64,000 nucleotides of DNA. It comes from Hyphomicrobiales bacterium (lineage in GTDB: Bacteria > Pseudomonadota > Alphaproteobacteria > Rhizobiales > Beijerinckiaceae). The stretch covers positions 43,615 through 107,614 of the forward strand of contig CANGPA010000001.1 in NCBI GenBank assembly GCA_947455645.1. The letters are read 5' to 3'. Numbering within the stretch: position 1 is the first letter of the stretch; each line of letters opens with the position of its first letter. Shown here in pieces: positions 29,966 to 39,920 of this stretch. A program made the translations under genes and the position numbers. Below the pieces are notes generated by a model, which did not search any database, was not told the DNA's origin, and saw only the letters and a list, made by a program, of their open reading frames with translations.

Positions 29966-30595
29966 ATGTTGACTCATGAACGTATTTGGAAGGCGATTGA
30001 TTTGCTGGCGGCGCGCAATGGCTTGTCGGCTTCCGGCTTGGCGCGTCGTGCTGGGCTTGATCCCACTGCATTCAACAAATCAAAGCGCGCGTCGGTTGAT
30101 GGACGGTTGCGATGGCCTTCGACCGAGTCGATTGCCAAGATCCTAGAAGCGACGTCGACCGATCTCGAAATTTTTATGGGGCTGGTTCTGGTGGACCGTC
30201 CACCCATGCCGACCCGCGCTATTCCGTTGATCGGCTTTAATGATCTGGTGGATGCGTTTGATCCGGAGGGTCGCCCTCAGGGGCCGAAATGGGACGAAGT
30301 TGGCTTTCCCGAGTTGCCGGCGGGTGGCGTATTTGCTCTAGAGCTCACAGATTCACGCATGATGCCCATTTATCGCGATGGCGATATTTTAGTATGCTCG
30401 ACCGCTGTTCCGGTGAGGCGTGGTGATCGTGTTGTGTTGAAAACCAAATCCGGTGACATTCACGCTGGCACACTTCGGCGCAAAACGATTGCCGGTCTTG
30501 ATCTGATCGCGTTTGGCCCATCGGGGGCGGGAGAAACCTCCTTCTCGGTTGAGGATAAATCTTGGATTGCTCGTATTTTATGGGCTAGCCAATAA
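29966..30595 (+). CDS. HTH transcriptional regulator with S24 peptidase-like domain
   Basis: 209 residues. An N-terminal XRE-like helix-turn-helix (GLSASGLARRAGLDPTAFNKSKR, quoted as GLSASGLARR..FNKSKR) is followed by a LexA/CI-type S24 domain: the catalytic Ser region LTDSRMMPIYRDGDIL and the lysine region RRGDRVVLKT. Such proteins are phage-CI-like or stress regulators that can self-cleave. The conserved SxMxP pattern is SRMMPI. It stands alone, preceded by an AT-rich promoter-like region (TATATTAT, about 29921) and GGGGGC ribosome binding site. Confidence 0.85.
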   Translation: MLTHERIWKAIDLLAARNGLSASGLARRAGLDPTAFNKSKRASVDGRLRWPSTESIAKILEATSTDLEIFMGLVLVDRPPMPTRAIPLIGFNDLVDAFDPEGRPQGPKWDEVGFPELPAGGVFALELTDSRMMPIYRDGDILVCSTAVPVRRGDRVVLKTKSGDIHAGTLRRKTIAGLDLIAFGPSGAGETSFSVEDKSWIARILWASQ

Positions 30596-30631
30596 ATGGC
30601 TTTTGTGGATTGATCAGTGGAGGGTTTTGCT

Positions 30632-30666
30632 GTCCCTAGAGGCGCAATTCAAGCGCTCCTCGGGAC
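30632..30666. repeat. imperfect stem-loop after S24 regulator gene
   Basis: GTCCC(TA)GAGGCGC, loop AATTCAA, GCGC(TC)CTCGGGAC. It lies between the convergent S24 regulator and lysS genes. It lacks a T-run, so a bidirectional terminator is only a suggestion. Confidence 0.35.
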
Positions 30667-30755
30667 GAGGACGTCATGTACCGCTGGTGATTGAACGCTG
30701 CTAAAGCGTTGCCGCTCGAGCTACGTTGTTGTTTCATGCTTGATCGCCAAAGGGT

Positions 30756-32465
30756 CTAGCGTCCCTCGCGGGTGGCCATGAAATTCGCGTGATCAGAAAT
30801 CAAGGTTCCATCGAGCCCCTTCGCGATCAACACGCGCGTTTCAGCAACGCCATATAGAGCTGTGAAGGAGCCGAAACGGGGTCCACGTTCGGCGCCCAAA
30901 AGAACGCGATAGAGCGTTGAGAACCACGCTTGGGAAACGCCCGGACGACCATCGGGACTTTTTGATTTTCCAGAAAGATCGGGAAAATGCGCGCGGCCAA
31001 TTTCATAAACAATCGCTTGCAACGCATCGCCATCGGTTGAGCATTCATGTGATGCTAACGCGTCGGATAAATCGCTGAGCGCTTTACGCTCTTCCTCGGT
31101 TGGCGCATGAAAGACTTTTCCGGGCCGCACAAAGTCGCGATAATAAACGAGTGCATAGCCAATCAATCGATCGAGTGTTGGATGATTTTCTGACGATGCT
31201 GTAGGAGCATATCGCTTCAGAAAACCCCATAGGACTTGCTTATCCTCGGAATTGGCCACCGCCACAAGGTTAAGCAGCATCGCAAAATTCACCGTGGTTG
31301 AATGGCCTGCGGTGTCGGAAAGTATTTCTGCGGGAGGTGGATTGCCGCCGTGAATGTGAAAAACTGGGTTACCCAGTTTTTCTTTCCATTCCTGCTTCGG
31401 AAAACGCTCCAGAAAATTCAGATAGTCGTCGACCTGCCGCGGGATGACATCGAAATAGAGCTTCTTGGCTTCGCGCGGCTTCGAAAACATAAACAACGCA
31501 AGTGATTCCGGGCTTGCATAAGTAAGCCATTCGTCGATGGTGAGACCATTGCCTTTTGACTTCGAAATTTTTTGTCCCTTTTCATCAAGGAACAATTCAT
31601 AGACGAAATGCTCAGGCGGCTCGCCGCCCAAAGCGCGGCAAATTGAATCATAAACCACCGTATTGGGTTGATGGTCCTTGCCATACATTTCGAAATCAAC
31701 GCCGAGTGCCGCCCAACGCGCACCGAAATCGGGCTTCCATTGCAGCTTCACATTTCCGCCGGTCACGGGAAGCGTCACGTCGGTGCCATCCTCATCAGTA
31801 AATGTGACTTCACCCTTTTTGCCATCGACATATTTCATCGGCACATAAAGGACTCGCCCTGTTTTCGGCGAGATGGGAAGGAAGCAGCTATAGGTCGCCT
31901 GACGTTCTTCACCGAGCGTCGGTAGCATAATATCCATGATCGCCTGATGGCGCTCCGCGGCGCGCAACAAAATCTCATCGAATTTGCCGGAGGTGTAATA
32001 GTCCGTCGCGCTCGCAAATTCATAGTCGAAGCCGAATGTATCGAGAAAGCGGCGCAGCATGGCATTGTTGTGATGGCCGAAGCTTTCGAAGTCTCCGAAA
32101 GGATCAGGAACGCGCGTCAAGGGCTTGTGCAGATATTCAAAGAGCATCTCACGCTGAGGCACATTCTCGGGAACTTTGCGCATGCCATCCATATCATCCG
32201 AAAAAGCGAGGAGGCGCGTCGGAATTCGATCTTCGGTCAAAATACGAAACGCGGTACGGACCATGGTCGTGCGCGCGACTTCACCGAATGTTCCGATATG
32301 GGGCAAGCCCGACGGGCCATAGCCTGTTTCAAACAGGATGCTCTTTCGCCCCGTGCGGCGGACGCGCTCAACGAGCTTGCGCGCTTCCTCAAATGGCCAG
32401 GCGGTGGACTCATGCGCGTGCGCGAGAATTGCGGGATCGGCAAGGAGGTCGGTGATGAGAGACAT
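30756..32465 (-). CDS. lysK: lysyl-tRNA synthetase, class I
   Basis: 569 residues from ATG 32465 ([17 protein letters not shown]); 16 residues of upstream frame look unconserved. It is the class I enzyme, not the common class II LysS: the Rossmann signature is [16 protein letters not shown] (HIGH-like) and the second signature is KISKSKGNG (KMSKS-like), with the long class I C-terminal helical domain. It charges tRNALys. Class I LysRS is known from archaea, spirochaetes and many alphaproteobacteria, consistent with the taxonomic reading. No other lysine tRNA synthetase is in the window. Confidence 0.95.
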   Translation of the reverse strand: MSLITDLLADPAILAHAHESTAWPFEEARKLVERVRRTGRKSILFETGYGPSGLPHIGTFGEVARTTMVRTAFRILTEDRIPTRLLAFSDDMDGMRKVPENVPQREMLFEYLHKPLTRVPDPFGDFESFGHHNNAMLRRFLDTFGFDYEFASATDYYTSGKFDEILLRAAERHQAIMDIMLPTLGEERQATYSCFLPISPKTGRVLYVPMKYVDGKKGEVTFTDEDGTDVTLPVTGGNVKLQWKPDFGARWAALGVDFEMYGKDHQPNTVVYDSICRALGGEPPEHFVYELFLDEKGQKISKSKGNGLTIDEWLTYASPESLALFMFSKPREAKKLYFDVIPRQVDDYLNFLERFPKQEWKEKLGNPVFHIHGGNPPPAEILSDTAGHSTTVNFAMLLNLVAVANSEDKQVLWGFLKRYAPTASSENHPTLDRLIGYALVYYRDFVRPGKVFHAPTEEERKALSDLSDALASHECSTDGDALQAIVYEIGRAHFPDLSGKSKSPDGRPGVSQAWFSTLYRVLLGAERGPRFGSFTALYGVAETRVLIAKGLDGTLISDHANFMATREGR

Positions 32466-32658
32466 GATGTTTGAATACACAATCGAAACGGGATGGATAC
32501 AAAGGTCGCGCACCCTAATGCAGTTTTATGGCACGGGAAAGCCTCATTAGATTGCGAATTGGGGAGATATTCTTCCATGACCGGCATTCACGATACCGTC
32601 TGCCACCCTGTGACATAGAACAGGTGTCAAGGCGGAAAGGCCCGCTACGATAGCGGGT

Positions 32659-34548
32659 ATGACAGCGCATGAGGATTTAGAATCTGGAGCATGGATCAAG
32701 CGAGCCGATCTAGAGGCGCTCGAGGCAGAACTGCGTTCCGATCAGCTTCAGCGTTTGGCCGCGCACTGGCAGCTCGACTGCATGGCTTTGGCAGATATCA
32801 TTGCGTCTGCACGAAACGCTCGTATGACGCTTGATGACTATCTTCTCACCCACACGACGCTTACCGAAACCGCACTCTATTTCGGATTGGCGCAGACGCT
32901 CGCGCTTGATTTCATTGCGGATATCTTCCCGGTCGAGAAGGGCTTTTCCCTCGAACTGACCTTGTCGTCCGGTCTTGTTCGGCTTGAACAGTCGAAAGAT
33001 CCGTTACCCCATTATGTTGCGACGCCAACGGGGCGGTTTTTTGAAGATCTCATTTTACGCATCTTTGACGACAACCGGAATGATCTTGCGCGTTATCATC
33101 TGACGACACCCACAAATTTCAGACGCGCGGTCATGTCCCAATTTGGTGACAAGCGCGCTTCTGATGATTCGGAGCGTTTGCGTTTTGCTGCGCCTGATTT
33201 GTCCTCGAGCCGGTTGCCGGTGGTCTGGTTTTCAAGTCTTGTGGCGTTGATGCCGGCATTGGCAGCCTTTGCGTCGCTGGTCGAGTCTGCGATCTGGACC
33301 TTGTCGCTGAGCGTGTTTTCTGGGCTGATTGTGATCCCAAATCTGTTGATCAAAGGAATGACGTTGATCGCATCGCGCCGACCAATGGCGTGTCGATTCC
33401 TCGGTGATGATCAGTTGCCGCTCTATTCGGTTCTTGTGCCGCTCTATCGTGAGTCAAAAATCCTACAACGGCTTGTGGCCGCCCTCTCTCATCTTGATTA
33501 CCCAAAAGCGAAATTACAAATTTTATTGCTGATCGAAGAGGATGATCACGAAACCGTTCATGCTATAGGTCGGATGAAATTGAATTCGCCCTTTGAAGTT
33601 GTTGTTTGTCCCGGTGGTACACCGCGCACCAAGCCGCGCGCCTTGGCTATTGGACAAACTTATGCGCGGGGTGATTTGCTTGTTGTGTATGACGCGGAAG
33701 ATTTACCCGAATCGAGCCAGCTTAGGCTTGCGGCATCCTATTTCGCTCAATTGCCCGACCATATTGGGTGTTTGCAAGCCTCACTCACCATATATAATCG
33801 CCATGATTCATGGCTTACGCGTCATTTTACATTCGAATATGCGACGCTTTTCGACGTGTTGCTTCCCGGTATGGCGCGGCTGAATATGCCAATTCCTCTC
33901 GGTGGCACCTCCAATCATTTCAGGCGCAAAGTCTTGATTGAATCATTGGGCTGGGATCCTTGGAATGTCACTGAAGATGCTGATTTGGGTTTGCGCATGA
34001 AGCGGTTTGGGTTTCAAACCGCGTGGTTGCCGTCCTCCACTTTTGAAGAGGCGCCCGCGCAAATGGCCGTCTGGTTTAATCAACGGACACGATGGTTTAA
34101 GGGGTGGATGCAAACGGCGATTGTTCATGTTGGGCGTGCACAAACCCGATCCGCTTCTTTGTCCGTAAAAGACCGCATCTTAATTGCGTTGGTTGCCACA
34201 ATCTCGGTTGCCACGGCGCTTTATCATCCCCTCTTTTTACTGCTTGGAACCTTGTTGGTTGATCCCAGTATTTTGCGTGGTGAGATAAGCCTACAGGCCG
34301 TGGCGAATGGATTCGCACTTGGCGGCGTGCTTGTTCCGAGCATCATTTTGAATTTCATTCTGCTTCGACGCGGCGCGCGTGAACGATCGTTAAAACTGAC
34401 GTACCGCGATATAATTTTGCAATTGCCTTATTCTTTGTTGAAGTTTCTAGCGGCTTGGCGGGCGCTGTATGAGCTGCTGGTTGCACCCAGTCATTGGCGT
34501 AAAACGCCGCACGGATTGGCGCGCTCATTTTCACTGCATGATCCGTAA
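32659..34548 (+). CDS. GT2 glycosyltransferase with N-terminal GspE-N/MshEN-like domain (XagB-like)
   Basis: 629 residues. Residues about 15-105 resemble the GspE N-terminal/MshEN domain (DDYLLTHTTLTETALYFGLAQTLALDFI), which in relatives can bind cyclic di-GMP. A pair of membrane helices (about 190-240) precedes a GT2 domain: YSVLVPLYRES, the donor-binding DAED, the acceptor TEDADLGLRMKRFGF, and QRTRWFKGWMQT (QxxRW). Two or three membrane helices follow. This layout matches XagB/NfrB-type membrane glycosyltransferases that make extracellular polysaccharide. The product is unknown; a role in cell-surface polysaccharide is family inference. Confidence 0.85.
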   Translation: MTAHEDLESGAWIKRADLEALEAELRSDQLQRLAAHWQLDCMALADIIASARNARMTLDDYLLTHTTLTETALYFGLAQTLALDFIADIFPVEKGFSLELTLSSGLVRLEQSKDPLPHYVATPTGRFFEDLILRIFDDNRNDLARYHLTTPTNFRRAVMSQFGDKRASDDSERLRFAAPDLSSSRLPVVWFSSLVALMPALAAFASLVESAIWTLSLSVFSGLIVIPNLLIKGMTLIASRRPMACRFLGDDQLPLYSVLVPLYRESKILQRLVAALSHLDYPKAKLQILLLIEEDDHETVHAIGRMKLNSPFEVVVCPGGTPRTKPRALAIGQTYARGDLLVVYDAEDLPESSQLRLAASYFAQLPDHIGCLQASLTIYNRHDSWLTRHFTFEYATLFDVLLPGMARLNMPIPLGGTSNHFRRKVLIESLGWDPWNVTEDADLGLRMKRFGFQTAWLPSSTFEEAPAQMAVWFNQRTRWFKGWMQTAIVHVGRAQTRSASLSVKDRILIALVATISVATALYHPLFLLLGTLLVDPSILRGEISLQAVANGFALGGVLVPSIILNFILLRRGARERSLKLTYRDIILQLPYSLLKFLAAWRALYELLVAPSHWRKTPHGLARSFSLHDP

Positions 34549-34599
34549 AGGCGAAAGAGCGCAGAGCCCCGTGTCTTTTTCAATGCAAGTGATTGATTC

Positions 34600-35181
34600 T
34601 TAGAACAGCGCTTCCACGCGTTTGGCATTTTCCTCGGGCGGACGGTCGAAATTCATACTGGCAACAAAATCGCCTTTTTTATCCATCAGATAGACAAGCG
34701 CCGTGTGATCCATGACGTAGCCGCCGCTTTCGAGCGGTACTTTGCGGGCGAAAGCCCGATAGGCACGCATGGCCGCTGCAATCGCCTCCGGTGAACCCGA
34801 TAGGCCGATGATCCGTGGATCAAAACTGTCGAGATAGGCGCGCAGAGCCTCAGGCGTGTCACGCTCGGGATCGACCGTGATGAAAAAGGTCTTCATCCGA
34901 TCTCCGTTTGCACCGAGCGCTTTGTAGAGTTCGCTGATTTCAAATAGCGCGGTGGGGCAAACATCTGGACAATGGGTAAAGCCAAAAAAGACGAGGCTCG
35001 GCGTGCCGCGCAAAGCGGCCTCGGTCACCGTCTGCCCTTTTTGGTCCACAAGGCTGAAGGGCCCGCCAATACCACTCTGATTGGGCTTTTGAGGCAGAAC
35101 CACAAGTACGGCAATCAGCCCCATCAAAACCAATCCGGCGAGTGCAATCAGAAGGCTAAGGCTGGTGCGGCGTGTGATCAT
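34600..35181 (-). CDS. SCO1/SenC-family copper chaperone
   Basis: 193 residues with an N-terminal membrane anchor (LLIALAGLVLMGLIAVLVVL) and a periplasmic thioredoxin-like domain. The copper site is complete: C71 and C75 in FTHCPDVCPT and a histidine in MDHTALVYL. SCO proteins deliver copper to the CuA centre of cytochrome c oxidase. A small membrane protein gene lies 6 bp upstream on the same strand. Confidence 0.92.
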   Translation of the reverse strand: MITRRTSLSLLIALAGLVLMGLIAVLVVLPQKPNQSGIGGPFSLVDQKGQTVTEAALRGTPSLVFFGFTHCPDVCPTALFEISELYKALGANGDRMKTFFITVDPERDTPEALRAYLDSFDPRIIGLSGSPEAIAAAMRAYRAFARKVPLESGGYVMDHTALVYLMDKKGDFVASMNFDRPPEENAKRVEALF

Positions 35182-35187
35182 GGAGCG

Positions 35188-35379
35188 TTACATACACCAA
35201 GCCAGCGCAGTGTCGACGAGTTCGACGAACACGCGTGTACCATGAATTGTCCAGAGAAGTGCGCCCGCTACACCAAAGATCAGGCCGATCGTGAGCCACA
35301 GAACATGGCGCGGAGCCATGCCGCGTCGGATCATTGCCGTGTGATGGGAATCAATCATTGGCTCCGGTGAGGCAGACAT
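35188..35379 (-). CDS. small single-helix membrane protein upstream of SCO gene
   Basis: 63 residues from ATG 35379 (MSASPEPMIDSHHTA); GTG/ATG further upstream would add 6. One membrane helix (HVLWLTIGLIFGVAGALLW) with a short N-terminal segment rich in His and Arg. No family is recognised. It ends 6 bp before the SCO gene and probably belongs to the same transcript, so a role in cytochrome oxidase assembly is conceivable. Confidence 0.6.
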   Translation of the reverse strand: MSASPEPMIDSHHTAMIRRGMAPRHVLWLTIGLIFGVAGALLWTIHGTRVFVELVDTALAWCM

Positions 35380-35405
35380 CAGGTTCCCATGTCTCAAGAT
35401 GTTTT

Positions 35406-35480
35406 TGGAGCGGGCGAAGGGAATCGAACCCTCGACATACAGCTTGGGAAGCTGTCGTTCTACCTCTGAACTACGCCCGC
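35406..35480 (-). tRNA. tRNA-Gly(CCC)
   Basis: Minus-strand cloverleaf: acceptor GCGGGCG pairs with CGCCCGC, anticodon stem ACAGC/GCTGT with loop TTCCCAA (anticodon CCC), T-arm with GGTTCGATTCC, discriminator T and an encoded CCA. It reads GGG codons. It lies between the SCO unit and the oxygenase gene. Confidence 0.95.
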
Positions 35481-35537
35481 CTATTTTGATCCATAAAGAC
35501 TAATAATCGCGTCTGTGCCTGTCCATAATTGCGAGCC

Positions 35538-36200
35538 TTAAGCGGCGCGCCCTGTGAGGAAGTTTTTAAGTTTTTTGAATCGCGTTGAAACGCTGTGACG
35601 GCGCTGCTCACGATTGACGACGTCCTCATCCAGTACCCAATTCATCTGCACGACGCGACGCTGCCCTTCGAACGGCTTATGACCATGCCATGAATTGTCC
35701 GACCGGCGGAACACAAGCAATGTACCATTTGAGGGCGGCACTTCGGTGACATAATCATCGAGATCCGTGCCATTGCGTAAAATCCTTAAGCGACCGCCAT
35801 CCGCCGACCAATTATCGTTCAGGTACAGCAGAACCGTAATGATTTTGGTTTCGCTGTCCGTGTGTATGGATCCATCAGTCTTTCTCAAAAAGCCGCGCAC
35901 GGTGTACATTGTTGGGCGGCCTGTAAGATCAATCGCGAATTTCTTCTCGATGGCCTTACGGAACCCTTCGTCTTGCAATTCATCAAGCAAGGATTTGAAT
36001 CGCCCGGAAATCGTCAACTCGGATGGTGGATGCGAGCCAGGACCGGGAACATCTGGAAAGTCAGCCATGGCTTCGGCAAATTTCTCAGGACGAACAAAAT
36101 TCTCGACGATCAGAAACTCGTAAGGGTCTGTCTGGAGCGGTGCCGCATCGAGCGCGGCATAGTCGAGATAGGTCATTCGTCTGGTCCATTTTGTGGTCAC
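35538..36200 (-). CDS. 2-oxoglutarate/Fe(II)-dependent oxygenase superfamily protein
   Basis: 220 residues (an internal start MTYLDYAAL would give 212). The double-stranded beta-helix iron site is visible: HTDSETK gives the HxD pair, and WHGHKPF the distal histidine; an arginine in GQRRVVQMNW fits the 2-oxoglutarate salt bridge. ITVLLYLNDNW and GGRLRIL are typical of prolyl-hydroxylase-like members found in surface-polysaccharide clusters. The substrate is unknown. It stands between tRNA-Gly and the divergent phosphatase gene. Confidence 0.83.
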   Translation of the reverse strand: MTTKWTRRMTYLDYAALDAAPLQTDPYEFLIVENFVRPEKFAEAMADFPDVPGPGSHPPSELTISGRFKSLLDELQDEGFRKAIEKKFAIDLTGRPTMYTVRGFLRKTDGSIHTDSETKIITVLLYLNDNWSADGGRLRILRNGTDLDDYVTEVPPSNGTLLVFRRSDNSWHGHKPFEGQRRVVQMNWVLDEDVVNREQRRHSVSTRFKKLKNFLTGRAA

Positions 36201-36346
36201 AAATCAGTGCTTCAATAGCATGTCTCCGTTTCCCGTAAAATAGCCGCAACGCTTGCGAGGCGCGCGCGGCCCTGCTAGGGGAACGGTGACTTGCGGAAAG
36301 CACGGCCTGTTTTGATTGGAAATTGGACTTTTTTGCGCCCAAACCC

Positions 36347-37063
36347 ATGAAATTTTCAACGAAAGAGCATCGGGACGAACGTCGTCGGGCCAGTATTGCC
36401 CGGTGGAACAAGCCTTTGAATACGGTTTGGCGGCGCGTTCGTGCGTGGCTCCACATGGTATTTGTTGATCATGGTGTGTTTCGGGTCTTATATCTGAACC
36501 GTCACCGTGTCTCAGAGAAGTTTTGGCGCGCGGCACAACCCACGCCGGGCCAACTGCGACAAGCGGCACGCGACGGCATCCGAACAATCATCAATTTGCG
36601 CGGTGGACGCGAATTTGGTTCATGGCCGCTTGAGCGCGAGGTTTGTGAATCGAAGGGCCTTATTCTGACCGAATTTGTTTTGCGGTCGCGCGGGGCGCCG
36701 GATCGGGAGCAAATTGCCGCAGCGGCAGGTTTTTTCAACAATCTCACTTATCCGGCAATGGCGCATTGTAAATCGGGGGCGGATCGCGCGGGCCTCATGT
36801 CGGCCCTCTATCTGCTCGTGCATGAAAAACGACCATTGGATGAGGCGATCAAGCAACTCTCTTGGCGCTATGGTCATTTCAAATTCGCCAAGACCGGTAT
36901 TCTGGATGAGTTTTTCGAGTGCTATCGGCGCGAAGGCCTTGAGAAGGGAATAGACTTTCAAACCTGGGTTGAAACCATCTATGATCCGCGTGCATTGCGG
37001 CTCAGTTTCAAAACGAACCCATGGGCTGATTGGATTGTTGATCGCCTGCTTCGCCGCGAATAG
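36347..37063 (+). CDS. dual-specificity/tyrosine phosphatase-like protein
   Basis: 238 residues from ATG 36347 (MKFSTKEHRDERRR), preferred over TTG 36323. The P-loop HCKSGADRAGLMSALYL carries the catalytic cysteine and arginine (CX5R), and LRGGREFGSWPLE upstream is typical of the atypical DSP/DUF442-like group found near lipid A and polysaccharide genes. An N-terminal basic segment precedes it. It would dephosphorylate a phosphoester on protein, sugar or lipid; which is not visible. Confidence 0.85.
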   Translation: MKFSTKEHRDERRRASIARWNKPLNTVWRRVRAWLHMVFVDHGVFRVLYLNRHRVSEKFWRAAQPTPGQLRQAARDGIRTIINLRGGREFGSWPLEREVCESKGLILTEFVLRSRGAPDREQIAAAAGFFNNLTYPAMAHCKSGADRAGLMSALYLLVHEKRPLDEAIKQLSWRYGHFKFAKTGILDEFFECYRREGLEKGIDFQTWVETIYDPRALRLSFKTNPWADWIVDRLLRRE

Positions 37064-37165
37064 CGGACAGATTCTGGTTCAACTGGTTATATCGAGATGA
37101 CAGATTGATTATTCTGTCGTGCCTTTATTATAGGGCCAACCGATTTTAGTTCCATTGAAAATAGA

Positions 37166-37609
37166 TCAGGGTTTCAACCGCGCTATGATCTGTTCGATCA
37201 ACCGATCGCGCACAGCTCGATAGGCTTCAAGGCGTTCCTCTCGATTGCCTTCGATCAGCGAGGGATCAAGCGTCGGCCAATATTCAACATCAACGGCCAA
37301 AGTTCTCGTCAATTCGAGTGCGGCATGATGGGCTTCGGGGCTGAGCGTGACGATCAAGTCAAAATTGAGTCCTTCCCATTCCGCCAATTCTTCAAGCGTA
37401 TGGGGTTTATGCTCGCGTGCATCAATTCCGATTTCCGACAAAACAGCAATCGTGAATCCATCAATCTCACCTTTGCGTATTCCAGCGGATTGAATGAAAA
37501 GGCTTTGACCAAAATAATGGCGCGCAATGGCTTCAGCCATCGGTGAACGGATCGCATTCATTGCGCAGGCAAACAAAACGGCTTGAATTTTTCGGTGCGG
37601 TTCGCCCAC
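37166..37609 (-). CDS. low-molecular-weight protein-tyrosine-phosphatase family protein
   Basis: 147 residues. The signature CAMNAIRSPMAE (C15 to R21, CX5RS) sits right after the first beta strand as in LMW-PTP and arsenate reductase enzymes; the general acid region is probably TLDPSLIEG. It follows the UPF0262 gene by 9 bp in the conserved order murA, DUF2948, hisD, UPF0262, LMW-PTP seen in Hyphomicrobiales. Whether it acts on phosphotyrosine or arsenate is not decided by the sequence. Confidence 0.87.
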   Translation of the reverse strand: MGEPHRKIQAVLFACAMNAIRSPMAEAIARHYFGQSLFIQSAGIRKGEIDGFTIAVLSEIGIDAREHKPHTLEELAEWEGLNFDLIVTLSPEAHHAALELTRTLAVDVEYWPTLDPSLIEGNREERLEAYRAVRDRLIEQIIARLKP

Positions 37610-37618
37610 GACGTTGGA

Positions 37619-38098
37619 TCACCCTTTCCAGTGGAGAGAGGAGATCAAAGTAAACAGACGCCGCGCCGTATCAAAATCAACACTAATTTTGCCATCCAAT
37701 CGTTCGATCAACAATTCCGCCGCTTCATTATGTAATCCACGACGCCCCATATCGATGGCTTCAATTTGCGATGGGCTGGCTGAGCGAATGGCATTGTAAT
37801 AGCTTTCGCAAATCAGAAAGTAATCCTTGATGACACGGCGAAAAGGCGTGAGCGAAAGAATATGCATGATCACGGGGGCACCTTCGTGATCACGGATATC
37901 GAGGGCAAGTTTATTGGTGATGAGGCTTAAGTGAATCGTATAGGGGCCGCCATCATGATTGGGGATGGCAAATTCATTCGCCTCCACGAGATCATAGATC
38001 GCAATGGCGCGCTCATGCTCTTGTTCCGGCCCGCCACGTCCTATGGAGGTTTCATCAAGTGTTACGGCCGTGAGTCGTTTTTTCGGATCCTGGGCCAT
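37619..38098 (-). CDS. UPF0262 family protein
   Basis: 159 residues from ATG 38098 ([16 protein letters not shown]); longer in-frame starts overlap hisD. The whole sequence ([45 protein letters not shown]) is characteristic of UPF0262, an alphaproteobacterial family of unknown function always near hisD. It starts 10 bp after the hisD stop. Confidence 0.9.
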   Translation of the reverse strand: MAQDPKKRLTAVTLDETSIGRGGPEQEHERAIAIYDLVEANEFAIPNHDGGPYTIHLSLITNKLALDIRDHEGAPVIMHILSLTPFRRVIKDYFLICESYYNAIRSASPSQIEAIDMGRRGLHNEAAELLIERLDGKISVDFDTARRLFTLISSLHWKG

Positions 38099-38108
38099 GC
38101 CCTGAACT

Positions 38109-39404
38109 CTAGCCGAGATTGAGCCGGATCGCGACAGATCGTGCGTGAGCGCTAAGGCCTTCGCTCTCCGCAAGCGCTATGGCTGAGGGAGCAAGAGCGC
38201 GTAATCCATCAGGGTTGCAGGAGAGAATGGACGTACGCTTCATGAAATCGAGCACGCCAAGACCTGAGGAGAAACGCGCTGAGCGCGCGGTTGGCAAGAC
38301 ATGATTGCTACCGCCGACATAATCGCCAATGGCTTCAGGCGTGTGTGCGCCCAAGAAAATAGCTCCGGCGTTTCGAATGGAAGACGCCAGACGCTCGGCT
38401 TCATCGGTTTCGATTTCGAGATGCTCCGGCGCCAATCGATCAATCAATGGTATCGCATCGTCCACGTGATTGACCTCAATGATCGCGCCGAAATCATTCC
38501 AGCTTGCGCGGGCAATCGCCTCGCGCGGGAGTGTCTTTAACTGACACTCAACGGCTGCTTCAACCGCATGTCCCAGTTCTTGAGATGAGGTGATCAGGAT
38601 CGATTGCGCAGCAGTGTCATGTTCGGCTTGTGCCAAAAGATCGGCGGCGATCCAGTCGGCATTGGCATGACCATCGGCGAGGATCACAACTTCCGATGGC
38701 CCTGCAATCATATCAATGCCAACTTGTCCGAACACGCGCCGCTTGGCTGCCGCGACATAGGCGTTGCCTGGACCGACAATTTTTGCAACCGGAGCGATGG
38801 TTGCTGTCCCATAAGCGAGTGCGGCGACGGCTTGCGCGCCGCCAATGCGATAAAGTTCGTGCACGCCTGCAATTTTTGCGGCGGCGAGTACAAGAGGGTT
38901 CAATGCACCTTTGGGTGAAGGCACGACCATAACAATGCGCGGAACACCGGCGACCTGCGCGGGCACGGCATTCATCAGAACTGATGATGGATAGCTTGCT
39001 GTGCCGCCGGGAACATAAAGACCAACCGCTTCAACAGCGGTCCAGCGATGACCGAGAGTGACGCCAAGCGCATCGGTATAACGGTCATCGGAAGGAATCT
39101 GCCTTTGATGATGCGATTTGATCCGATCATGCGCAACATGCAGCGCTTTTAACGCATCCCCTGAGCAGGATTGTTCGGCAGCGCGGATTTCGGATTCGGA
39201 AATTCGCAAATCCTGTTGTGTGACATCAAATTGATCAAAGCGCTTCGTATAATCGATCACTGCGTCGTCGCCACGCGCAATCACATCAGCGATGATCGAC
39301 CTTACGGCGTGATCGACGTCTTCTGACACTTCGCGTTTGGTTGCCAGCAAAGCGCGAAAGTCGTTTTCGAAATCAGGGCTTGATGCGTTGATGCGCTTGA
39401 CCAA
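38109..39404 (-). CDS. hisD: histidinol dehydrogenase
   Basis: 431 residues of normal length. Motifs: [21 protein letters not shown] (quoted in part, [13 protein letters not shown]), [32 protein letters not shown] and [19 protein letters not shown], covering the NAD, zinc and catalytic regions. It oxidises L-histidinol to L-histidine in the last two steps. No other his gene is adjacent; it sits in the murA cluster between DUF2948 and UPF0262. Confidence 0.96.
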   Translation of the reverse strand: MVKRINASSPDFENDFRALLATKREVSEDVDHAVRSIIADVIARGDDAVIDYTKRFDQFDVTQQDLRISESEIRAAEQSCSGDALKALHVAHDRIKSHHQRQIPSDDRYTDALGVTLGHRWTAVEAVGLYVPGGTASYPSSVLMNAVPAQVAGVPRIVMVVPSPKGALNPLVLAAAKIAGVHELYRIGGAQAVAALAYGTATIAPVAKIVGPGNAYVAAAKRRVFGQVGIDMIAGPSEVVILADGHANADWIAADLLAQAEHDTAAQSILITSSQELGHAVEAAVECQLKTLPREAIARASWNDFGAIIEVNHVDDAIPLIDRLAPEHLEIETDEAERLASSIRNAGAIFLGAHTPEAIGDYVGGSNHVLPTARSARFSSGLGVLDFMKRTSILSCNPDGLRALAPSAIALAESEGLSAHARSVAIRLNLG

Positions 39405-39416
39405 GTTTCTTGTCCT

Positions 39417-39821
39417 TCACGACGGCTGTTGGGTGGGGGATTGAGGGGTGTCGGACGTTTCTAAATCCGACATACCCACTTCAAGACATTCGACGGACAG
39501 GCGGATTGCGATTTCATCCTCAAACATCAAAATGACATCGCCCGAAGGTGCGTCGATTTCAGTAAAACCGATGCCGATGAGCTTCAGCGTTATGCCGGAT
39601 TTGCGATCCGGAAACCGTGTGGTGCTGACACGCGTCACCCGTTCAAAATGTAATCCGGCTTGAACAAGTTCTGCTTGCTCAGGTGCCGCTCTCCGGCGCA
39701 AGACGACGACAAATCTTTGGTCTTGGGGCTGGAAGGTCATGTCGGACACGGCCATGAGGCCTCCCTCGAGCAGAGCCGAGAGAACCAGAAGATCTTCCGC
39801 GTCAAAGGCTGCCATTTTCAT
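39417..39821 (-). CDS. DUF2948 family protein
   Basis: 134 residues. The order EDLLVLSALLEGGLMAVSDM, FVVVLRRR and GVILMFEDE-like residues (GDVILMFEDEIAIRL) match DUF2948, an alphaproteobacterial family between murA and hisD. Function unknown. It ends 12 bp upstream of hisD; the C-terminal 20 residues are low-complexity (Ser, Pro, Gln). Confidence 0.88.
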   Translation of the reverse strand: MKMAAFDAEDLLVLSALLEGGLMAVSDMTFQPQDQRFVVVLRRRAAPEQAELVQAGLHFERVTRVSTTRFPDRKSGITLKLIGIGFTEIDAPSGDVILMFEDEIAIRLSVECLEVGMSDLETSDTPQSPTQQPS

Positions 39822-39920
39822 GGGAATGAGACGTCCGCCGCTGAAACCAACACAAAAAGGGTCAATCGGCGCTCATAAAACACGCCTTTGCCCCTTCTGC
39901 AAATCCGTGTTTGGGACGCG

